Assembly: GCA_030066455.1 (NCBI GenBank)
Contig: JASJBQ010000314.1
Location: forward strand, 1-5,551
From: Desulfobacterales bacterium
Lineage (GTDB): Bacteria; Desulfobacterota; Desulfobacteria; Desulfobacterales; UBA5852
Direction: 5' to 3'
DNA: 5,551 nucleotides
A program made the translations under genes and the position numbers. Positions 1 to 5,551 of this stretch are shown piece after piece. The notes beneath the pieces were generated by a model. The model did not search any database. It had not been told where the DNA came from and saw only the letters and a list, made by a program, of their open reading frames with translations. The first letter of the stretch is position 1. Every line of letters begins with the position of its first letter.

Positions 1-139
1 GAACCCGTCCCTTGTAGATATTGCCGGTGATGTCGGCCTCGTCGCCTCTTTCGATGAAAAGCTCGACGATGGTGCCGTCCTCGAGGAGAGCGACACGGGT
101 TTCACGCTGGGAAACGTTGATGACGATTTCTTTATACAT
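1..139 (-). CDS. rng: Ribonuclease E/G family protein, N-terminal fragment (runs off left edge)
   Basis: Only the first 46 codons are present, starting at ATG 139-137 on the minus strand. The peptide begins MYKEIVINVSQRETRVALLE and ends in the segment ITGNIYKGRV. This matches the opening of RNase G/RNase E proteins, where a short beta-strand region with an 'ETRVA' element leads to 'GNIYKGRV' at the edge of the S1 RNA-binding domain. Family members are cytoplasmic, Mg-dependent, 5'-end-sensing endoribonucleases that mature rRNA and start mRNA decay. The catalytic DNase I-like domain and zinc link lie outside the window, so activity cannot be checked, and RNase G cannot be told from RNase E here. 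The start lies 11 bases after the stop of the upstream radical SAM gene. No good Shine-Dalgarno is visible in that gap, so translation may be coupled to the upstream gene. The family call is strong; the gene symbol is less certain. Confidence 0.88.
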   Translation of the reverse strand, partial: MYKEIVINVSQRETRVALLEDGTIVELFIERGDEADITGNIYKGRV

Positions 140-150
140 ATTGGTTTGGG

Positions 151-2703
151 CTATGCGCCCCGGCGGCGGGTTGACGCCGCAGTCTGACGGGTGGCTGGAG
201 AGGCGTTCAGCTTGGTCACCCGGGCGTGTTTGATCACCGCGGTATCGAAGCCGAACAGATGCCCCAAAACGTCGGCCGGTCGGACGAGGGTCTCCATTTT
301 ATGATGCAGCGTGAACTCAAGCGTATCGGGGGCCACGCGTTCGATGGCAGTTAGCATAGCTTTGAGGTCGATCTTTTTCAAGCGGCCTTTGCGACGGCGG
401 CGCTCAAAGAAAAAATGAGGCTGCCGCGCCAGGACCGCGAGCGGTTCGTCAGGAAATTGCGTATCTTCAAGCTGAACCCGATAGGACACCAGGGCATCGC
501 CGGTTGAAGACCGTTGGAAAGGTTCGCAGCCTGCGATGTCCAGACCCGCTGGCAGCTGCGGTCTGAGCCGGCGGACGACCTCTGCCGGGTCCCTTGGCGT
601 CTCGAGCGTGATGATCATGCGCTCGCAAAGACTTTCCATCCCCAGGGGCAGCGTATCCGTGAAGACGACCTTGGGATTGGGGTGGAATCCCCGTGAATAG
701 TGCACCGCGATACCGGCGCGCCTCAGCGCGCGCTTGAAAATATTGGCCATTTCCAAATGCCCCAGCAACCGGGCGGGGCCGGTTTTGGTAAACGTGACCG
801 CCAGCCTCTCGCGCGGGGCGTCCGGGTTGGCTTCAGCGGCATCCGCCTCAGAGGACGCTGCGCCCGCCATGGCGGGATGGACGATGGGGCGCAGGTGCTC
901 GAAATCGCAGACACCGCAATTCTGGCAGGCCCCGTCGCGGCAGTCCTCCGTGGTTTCGCCGGCCAGCGCTTTATCGCGTTCGGCCTGCAGAAAATCCCGG
1001 CTGACCTTCATGTCGATATGATCCCAGGGCAGCGGTTCCTCTGTCTCGCGTGCGCGGTAGACGGCGCTTTCCGGGTCGATGCCGCAGGCGTCCAAGCTGC
1101 TTTGCCAGGCACGGGCATTGAAGTGATCGCTCCAGCCGTCCAGACGGCAGCCGGCCTGATAGGCCTTCAAGAGCAGCGCGGACAGGCGGCGGTCGCCGCG
1201 CGCCCAGAGCCCCTCGAGCATGCTGATCTCGGGGTTCTGCCATTTGAAATGGATGCCGGGGGATTTGAGCCGGTCGTGCAGCCGGTTGATCTTTTCCCGC
1301 GATTCCTCGAGGCGGATCTGGCGGCTCCATTGAAACGGCGTGTGCGCCTTGGGGATAAAGGTGGCCACGCTGACGTTGATCCGGGGGCGGAGGCGGCCAG
1401 GACTCTGGATACTTTTGAGCTGGTGAACCAGATCGACCAGGGCGTCGAGATCGGCCGGGGTCTCGGTCGGCAATCCGATCATGAAATACAGCTTGATGAC
1501 CTTCCATCCCTGCGCGAAAGCATCCCGGACCGTGGCACGGATCTCACCGTTGGTGATGTTCTTGTTGATGACGTCCCGCAGGCGCTGGCTGCCGGCCTCG
1601 GGGGCAATGGTGAATCCGGTCTTGCGCACCCGTTTAATCAGCGCCATCAGTTCGGGGGTCAGGGTGCCGGCCCGCAGCGAGGGAAGCGACAGGGCCACAC
1701 GGTCGCAGGCATAGCGGTTCAACAATTGCTCCATCAGGGGCACGATGCAGCGATAGTCCCCCGTACTCAGCGAAAGCAGTGACACGTCCTCGTAACCGGT
1801 GGCCGCCAGGGCCGCATCGCAGAGATCGAGAACCTTCTCGGGCGAGCGCTCCCGCACCGGCCGATAGATCATTCCGGCCTGGCAGTAACGGCAGCCGCGG
1901 GTACATCCCCGCGAGAGTTCCAGCCGGAGACGGTCGTGAACCGGGCGACCGAAGGGGACGATCGGCGCCGTCGGAAAGGGGGCATCTTCCAGTGTGTCGA
2001 CAAAGGCACGGGTGACACGCGCATACCCCCGGCGAAGCGGAATCAGGCGCTGAAAGCCCCGGTCATCGAATTGCGGTGTGAAAAAGGCCGGGATATAGAC
2101 CCCCGGAATTTCAGACCAGGCGTCCAGCAGAGACTCCCGGCGTTGATTCCCACCCCGCCGCCATTCCAGCCAGGCGTCCGCCAGCCGCTCCACGACCGCT
2201 TCGCCGTCGCCGATCACCATGGCGTCGAAAAAGTCCGCCACCGGCTCCGGGTTGCAGGTGCAGGGTCCGCCGGCGATGATGAACGGGTGGTTGGCGTTCC
2301 GTTCCCGGCTGAAAAGGGGAATACCGCTGAGGTCCAGCATGCTCAACACGCCGGTGTAGTTGAGCTCGTAGAGCAGACTGAATCCGATGATGTCGAAACG
2401 GGCCAGCGGCAGTCCCGATTCCAGGCTGACCAGGGGCAGGCCGCGGTCCCGCAGCTGCTTCTCCATATCCGGGGCGGGCGCGAACACCCGTTCCGCGGCG
2501 ATATCGTCGCGGCGGTTGAGAATGGCGTAGAGAATCTGCAACCCGAAGTGGGAAGTGCCGATTTCGTAGAGGTCGGGAAAGGCCATCGCGACGCGCAGAT
2601 CGACTTGCGCGAGATCCTTGCGGATGGCATTGACCTCGTTGCCCAGATAGCGGCTGGGCATTTCGACGTCCGGCAGGATGTCTTGAATGTGTTCCATGCT
2701 CAT
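151..2703 (-). CDS. Radical SAM protein (TIGR03960-like) fused to C-terminal DUF2344/TIGR03936 domain
   Basis: An 850-residue cytoplasmic protein of unknown reaction. Residues about 30-190 resemble a degenerate B12-binding-like domain (AGGPCTCNPEP near 144-154, then VIGDGE), with no DxHxxG cobalamin ligand seen. Residues about 258-472 form the radical SAM core. Its CTRGCRYC motif (C267, C271, C274) should hold the [4Fe-4S] cluster that cleaves S-adenosylmethionine; core elements STGDY (312-316), APEAGSQRLRD (367-377) and MIGLPTET (408-415) follow. A second cysteine group, CRDGACQNCGVC (C588, C593, C596, C599), may bind another Fe-S cluster or zinc. Residues about 633-835 are a DUF2344 domain (FTKTGPARLLGHLEM, YSRGFHPNPK). 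The ATG at 2703-2701 is chosen because GGAAG lies 11 bases upstream and family members begin near 'MSMEHIQD'; ATG 2697 and TTG 2757 are alternatives. The stop is TAG at 153-151. The gene leads directly into an RNase E/G gene, which hints at an RNA- or ribosome-related role (inference). Confidence 0.93.
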   Translation of the reverse strand: MSMEHIQDILPDVEMPSRYLGNEVNAIRKDLAQVDLRVAMAFPDLYEIGTSHFGLQILYAILNRRDDIAAERVFAPAPDMEKQLRDRGLPLVSLESGLPLARFDIIGFSLLYELNYTGVLSMLDLSGIPLFSRERNANHPFIIAGGPCTCNPEPVADFFDAMVIGDGEAVVERLADAWLEWRRGGNQRRESLLDAWSEIPGVYIPAFFTPQFDDRGFQRLIPLRRGYARVTRAFVDTLEDAPFPTAPIVPFGRPVHDRLRLELSRGCTRGCRYCQAGMIYRPVRERSPEKVLDLCDAALAATGYEDVSLLSLSTGDYRCIVPLMEQLLNRYACDRVALSLPSLRAGTLTPELMALIKRVRKTGFTIAPEAGSQRLRDVINKNITNGEIRATVRDAFAQGWKVIKLYFMIGLPTETPADLDALVDLVHQLKSIQSPGRLRPRINVSVATFIPKAHTPFQWSRQIRLEESREKINRLHDRLKSPGIHFKWQNPEISMLEGLWARGDRRLSALLLKAYQAGCRLDGWSDHFNARAWQSSLDACGIDPESAVYRARETEEPLPWDHIDMKVSRDFLQAERDKALAGETTEDCRDGACQNCGVCDFEHLRPIVHPAMAGAASSEADAAEANPDAPRERLAVTFTKTGPARLLGHLEMANIFKRALRRAGIAVHYSRGFHPNPKVVFTDTLPLGMESLCERMIITLETPRDPAEVVRRLRPQLPAGLDIAGCEPFQRSSTGDALVSYRVQLEDTQFPDEPLAVLARQPHFFFERRRRKGRLKKIDLKAMLTAIERVAPDTLEFTLHHKMETLVRPADVLGHLFGFDTAVIKHARVTKLNASPATRQTAASTRRRGA

Positions 2704-2790
2704 GTTATGCGGTTCTTCCGGTATTTGGGGCCGGCGATGACGCGGCGCGACAACCAAATGGCCTGATATCGGGTTTTTTGGAGGCTCCCC
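2704..2790. promoter_or_regulatory. Divergent intergenic region between the radical SAM gene and the Do-type protease gene
   Basis: These 87 bases separate two divergent coding regions and should contain promoters for both directions. I see no convincing sigma-70 -35/-10 pair on either strand and no sigma-54 -24/-12 element. The region holds a T-run (TTTTTT, 2774-2779) just before the protease ribosome binding site and a GGAAG at 2715-2719 on the minus strand serving the radical SAM gene. The promoter role is inferred from gene orientation only. Confidence 0.4.
2780..2784 (+). promoter_or_regulatory. Ribosome binding site of the Do-type protease gene, deciding a TTG start
   Basis: GGAGG lies 6 bases upstream of TTG 2791. 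This is a near-ideal Shine-Dalgarno match and spacing. No ATG or GTG in this frame gives a plausible start before the hydrophobic signal segment, so this site is the main reason for accepting the TTG start. Confidence 0.85.
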
Positions 2791-4233
2791 TTGGCAGAAA
2801 AAGGATCACAAATCAACCGCAAAGCGTCGTCGACGATCTGGGCCGTCGTTTTCGGCGCGCTGTTGTTAACCGCTTTCGGCCGTCTCGAGGCCAAGACCTA
2901 CCCGCGGCGCGATGCCGTGGTCGAAGCCTTTGAAACCGTCAGCCCGGCGGTGGTGAACATAAACCTCGAGTATGAGGTCCGCAAGCGCCTGATCCCGTTC
3001 GATGAATTCCGCAACCCCCTGTTCGAGGAGTTTTTCAGGGATTTTTTCGACCCGGGGCTCGACCGGCGCACCAAACGCAACAGCCTGGGCTCGGGCGTTA
3101 TCATCGACGGCCGCCGCGGGCTGATTTTGACCAACGCCCACGTGGTGGCCAAGTCGGGCAAAGTGAACATCGTTCTGAACGACGAGCGCGAGTACACGGC
3201 CGTCATTGTGGGGGCAGACCCGGACTCCGACCTCGCGGTCCTGCGCATCGAGTCGGACGACCCCCTGCCCGCCATCGAGATGGGTGACAGCGCCGATCTC
3301 ATGATCGGCGAAACGGTCATCGCCATCGGCAACCCCTTCGGCTTTTCGAACACCATCACCACCGGAGTGATCAGCGCGGTGAACCGCAGTTTCCGCTCCC
3401 GTGATCGGATCTTCTACGATTTCATCCAGACGGACGCCTCCATCAATCCGGGCAACAGCGGCGGCCCCCTGCTGAACATCAACGGGGAACTGATCGGGAT
3501 CAACACCGCCATCTACGCCGGCGCCCAGGGCATCGGCTTCGCCATACCGATCAACAAGGCCAAACGGGTTGTCGAAGACCTGATTGAATACGGCGAAGTC
3601 ATCGAAATCTGGCTGGGCATGGATGTCCAGAACCTGGACAACGGCCTGACACGCTATTTCAACCTGCCGTCACGGGCCGGGGTTCTGGTGTCGGCCCTGG
3701 ATTCCGAGGGTCCGGCGCACGAGGCCGGCGTGCTGCCGGGAGACGTCATCCTGTCCATCGGCGATCGCAAGGTCGCCACCATCGAAGATTACAACGCCCG
3801 TATCCGTGACTACGCGGCCGGCGACCGCGTGTTTCTGTCGCTCTGGCGTCAGGGGCGGGAAAAAGAAGTGGATCTCAAAGCCCGCATCTTCCCCCTGTCC
3901 AAGGCGCCGGGCCTGGCCTGGGAACGAACCGGCCTCGAGGTCGCCACCATCGCCGAGGGACGCAAGCGCTTCGGGCCCCGGCGCGTCAAGGCCGACACGG
4001 GAGCCGTCGTCATCGCCGTGCGCGAAAGCAGTGCGTTGGAGCGCTCCGGGGTCAAACCGGGGGACATCGTCCGGCAGATCGACGATCTGCCCATCACGGA
4101 CCCGGAGGATTTCTACCGCGCGGTCGTGCGCCACCGCAAAAAGGAGCATATCGTCGTATTGCTGCAGCGCCGCGACCAGCGCTATTTCATCACCATTCGA
4201 CTACACCCGGCGCACACTGGCGCCCAGGGATAA
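2791..4233 (+). CDS. htrA: Do-family (HtrA/DegP/DegQ-like) periplasmic serine endoprotease with two PDZ domains
   Basis: A 480-residue protein that degrades, and in some homologues also chaperones, misfolded envelope proteins in the periplasm. The N-terminus has a basic stretch, then a hydrophobic segment (about residues 16-29) and a possible signal peptidase site after LEA (34); an uncleaved membrane anchor cannot be excluded. Residues about 45-265 form the trypsin-like protease domain with the full triad: H117 in TNAHVV, D147 in DPDSDLAVL and S223 in GNSGGP. The oxyanion and substrate region looks intact (IQTDASINPGNSGGP). PDZ1 spans about 275-365 (AGVLPGDVILSIGD) and PDZ2 about 380-470 (SGVKPGDIVRQIDD). 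Length and order fit the DegP/DegQ group rather than single-PDZ DegS. The LA loop region (about 62-97) is shorter than that of E. coli DegP and rich in Phe and Asp/Glu. The start is TTG, supported by GGAGG at 2780-2784. The stop is TAA, 30 bases before asnS. The family is certain; DegP versus DegQ is not decided, so the symbol is generic. Confidence 0.96.
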   Translation: MAEKGSQINRKASSTIWAVVFGALLLTAFGRLEAKTYPRRDAVVEAFETVSPAVVNINLEYEVRKRLIPFDEFRNPLFEEFFRDFFDPGLDRRTKRNSLGSGVIIDGRRGLILTNAHVVAKSGKVNIVLNDEREYTAVIVGADPDSDLAVLRIESDDPLPAIEMGDSADLMIGETVIAIGNPFGFSNTITTGVISAVNRSFRSRDRIFYDFIQTDASINPGNSGGPLLNINGELIGINTAIYAGAQGIGFAIPINKAKRVVEDLIEYGEVIEIWLGMDVQNLDNGLTRYFNLPSRAGVLVSALDSEGPAHEAGVLPGDVILSIGDRKVATIEDYNARIRDYAAGDRVFLSLWRQGREKEVDLKARIFPLSKAPGLAWERTGLEVATIAEGRKRFGPRRVKADTGAVVIAVRESSALERSGVKPGDIVRQIDDLPITDPEDFYRAVVRHRKKEHIVVLLQRRDQRYFITIRLHPAHTGAQG

Positions 4234-4243
4234 TCCCCTGACC

Positions 4244-4252
4244 AAAAAAGGA
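4244..4252 (+). promoter_or_regulatory. Probable ribosome binding site of asnS
   Basis: The purine run AAAAAAGGA lies in the 30-base gap after the protease stop codon. Its AAGGA part is 11 bases from ATG 4264, a slightly long but usable distance, and it touches ATG 4252, too close for that codon to be served by it. It therefore favours the 4264 start, though not decisively. Confidence 0.55.
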
Positions 4253-4263
4253 TGACGAGCGAT

Positions 4264-5551
4264 ATGGAACGCCAGAAAATTGCCGCCCTGATCATCAGCG
4301 CGCAACCGATCGAAAGGGTCGTGGTCAAGGGCTGGGTGCGCACCCGCCGCGATGCCAAGTCGTTTTCTTTCATCGAGATCAACGACGGTTCCTGCCTGAG
4401 CAATATCCAGGTGATCGCCGATGCGACCCTTCCGGAGTACGACCAGGTCCGCAAACTGACCACGGGCTCCGCCGTGGGTGTTACCGGGGCACTGGTGGCC
4501 TCCCAGGGCGGCGGTCAGCGCTGGGAGATCCAGGCTGCAGCCATCACCGTTTTCAGCCTGGCCCCGGAATCCTTTCCCCTGCAGAAAAAACGCCATTCCG
4601 ACGAATACCTGCGATCCATGGCCCACTTGCGCCCACGCACCAACAAATATGGCGCCGCCTTTCGAATCCGATCGGAGCTTTCCTATGCGGTGCACCAGTT
4701 TTTCCGTGAGCGCGGCTTCCGCTACATCCACACCCCCATCATCACCGGCTCGGACTGCGAGGGCGCCGGCGAACTTTTCCGGATCACCACCCTGGACCTG
4801 ATGAACGTGCCCCTTCGGGATCGGGCCGTGGACTATGCAAAGGATTTTTTTGCCACCGAGGCCAACCTGACGGTTTCGGGCCAACTCTCGGTTGAAATGT
4901 TTGCCCTCTCCCTAGGCGACGTCTACACCTTCGGGCCAACCTTTCGGGCGGAAAACTCCCAGACCCGCCGGCACGCCGCCGAATTCTGGATGATCGAACC
5001 GGAAATGGCTTTCTGCGATCTGAACGGTAACATGGATCTAGGCGAGGCCCTCATCAAGGCATGCGTGCACTTCATCATTGAGAACTGCCCGGAGGATCTG
5101 AACCTGTTCGCCCGTTTCGTGGACAAGACCCTGATGGCGACCCTGGAGAACATCATCACATCGGAATTCGAACGCTTACCCTACCGCGAGGCGGTCGCCA
5201 TCCTCGAGCGTGCCAAGAAAAAGTTCGAATATCCCGTCTCCTTCGGAAGCGACCTGCAGACCGAACACGAACGCTACCTCACCGAAAAGCACTTCAAAAA
5301 ACCGGTGATCGTCTACGACTATCCCCAAAGCATCAAACCGTTCTACATGCGCGTGAACGACGACAACGAAACGGTGGCGGCCATGGACGTGCTCGTGCCC
5401 AGCATCGGGGAGTTGATCGGCGGCAGCCAGCGCGAAGAGCGGCTGGACGTGCTGGAAAACCGGATGAACGCGATGGGTCTGCCCAAGGAACCCTACTGGT
5501 GGTATCTGGAGTCGCGCCGTTACGGCTCGGTGGAACACAGCGGCTTCGGCC
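4264..5551 (+). CDS. asnS: Asparaginyl-tRNA synthetase, C-terminus cut by window edge
   Basis: A class II aminoacyl-tRNA synthetase that charges tRNA-Asn with asparagine in the cytoplasm, using ATP. 429 residues are present; about 30 are probably missing, given the usual length of about 460. Residues about 18-100 are the OB-fold anticodon-binding domain (VKGWVRTRRDAKSFSFIEIN, then NDGS). The catalytic core follows: LRPRTN (122-127), motif 1 around GFRYIHTPII (151-160), an AsnRS-type insertion before SGQLSVE (205-211), motif 2 from FGPTFRAENSQTRRH (223-237) into EFWMIEPEMAF, and the active-site segment IGELIGGSQREERL (381-394). The window ends in motif 3, at RRYGSVEHSGFG. The SGQL and FRAENS elements favour AsnRS over AspRS. 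Two in-frame ATGs are possible. ATG 4264 is chosen because AAGGA (4248-4252) lies 11 bases upstream; ATG 4252 would add MTSD but directly abuts that purine run. The gene follows the protease by 30 bases with no terminator, so it may share its transcript. Confidence 0.96.
   Translation, partial: MERQKIAALIISAQPIERVVVKGWVRTRRDAKSFSFIEINDGSCLSNIQVIADATLPEYDQVRKLTTGSAVGVTGALVASQGGGQRWEIQAAAITVFSLAPESFPLQKKRHSDEYLRSMAHLRPRTNKYGAAFRIRSELSYAVHQFFRERGFRYIHTPIITGSDCEGAGELFRITTLDLMNVPLRDRAVDYAKDFFATEANLTVSGQLSVEMFALSLGDVYTFGPTFRAENSQTRRHAAEFWMIEPEMAFCDLNGNMDLGEALIKACVHFIIENCPEDLNLFARFVDKTLMATLENIITSEFERLPYREAVAILERAKKKFEYPVSFGSDLQTEHERYLTEKHFKKPVIVYDYPQSIKPFYMRVNDDNETVAAMDVLVPSIGELIGGSQREERLDVLENRMNAMGLPKEPYWWYLESRRYGSVEHSGFG

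Noticed and set aside
700..1782. A 360-codon open frame on the plus strand, opposite the radical SAM gene
   Set aside because: It lies wholly antisense to a gene with clear family motifs. Its predicted protein has no recognisable domain and is rich in Gly, Ala, Arg and Gln, as expected of a shadow frame in GC-rich DNA.
2704..2757. An 18-residue N-terminal extension of the radical SAM protein from a TTG at 2757-2755
   Set aside because: The added residues are Arg/His/Pro-rich and unlike the usual start of the family. No good ribosome binding site precedes the TTG, whereas ATG 2703 has GGAAG at 11 bases.
1936..2766. A 276-codon open frame on the plus strand, opposite the N-terminal half of the radical SAM gene
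   Set aside because: It is antisense to a motif-supported coding region, with no ribosome binding site or domain evidence. It is best explained as a GC-driven shadow.
2774..2790. A T-run followed by GGAGGCTCC, considered as a terminator or operator
   Set aside because: The stem is at most 4 base pairs and the T-run precedes it. The GGAGG is better explained as the ribosome binding site of the protease gene.
4225..4240. A small inverted repeat (CAGGG ... CCCTG) over the protease stop codon, considered as a terminator
   Set aside because: The stem is only 5 base pairs and an A-run, not a T-run, follows on the plus strand. On the minus strand the T-run comes before the stem. Neither direction fits an intrinsic terminator.
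4201..4884. A 227-codon open frame on the minus strand opposite asnS
   Set aside because: The sense frame encodes asparaginyl-tRNA synthetase motifs without interruption. The antisense product has no recognisable domain.
1..5551. Search for mobile elements, CRISPR repeats, tRNA genes, defence systems or other novel systems
   Set aside because: Nearly every base is accounted for by four housekeeping-type genes. I saw no direct repeat arrays, transposase motifs, cloverleaf candidates or toxin/antitoxin-sized genes in the 11-, 87- and 30-base gaps.

Overview
This GC-rich window holds four protein-coding genes and almost no spare DNA. It looks like an ordinary housekeeping stretch of a bacterial chromosome. 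Gene content and protein style point to a Gram-negative, probably a deltaproteobacterium (Desulfobacterota, perhaps a Desulfobacterales relative). The reasons are a radical SAM/DUF2344 protein next to an RNase E/G gene, a periplasmic Do-type protease, and a bacterial-type asparaginyl-tRNA synthetase. The lineage call is inference from family knowledge; there is no rRNA or other phylogenetic marker to confirm it.

Layout. The left half is a minus-strand pair read from right to left. A large radical SAM protein with a fused C-terminal DUF2344 domain (2703 down to 151) is followed, after 11 bases, by the first 46 codons of an RNase E/G-family ribonuclease that runs off the left edge. The right half is on the plus strand. 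A Do/HtrA-family serine protease (2791-4233) with a TTG start and a very clear ribosome binding site is followed, 30 bases later, by asnS, which runs off the right edge within class II motif 3. The two halves are divergent and share an 87-base intergenic region (2704-2790), where any promoters for both directions should lie, although none is recognisable by eye.

How the genes may work together. The radical SAM-ribonuclease pair matches a conserved neighbourhood in which the ribonuclease is typically followed by genes for ribosomal proteins L21 and L27. This suggests, but does not show, a role in RNA or ribosome maturation for the uncharacterised radical SAM protein. The protease acts in periplasmic protein quality control and asnS in translation; their tight spacing suggests co-transcription without an obvious functional link.

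No mobile element, CRISPR array, RNA gene, prophage or defence system was seen. The least understood component is the radical SAM/DUF2344 fusion, whose family has no established reaction that I know of.
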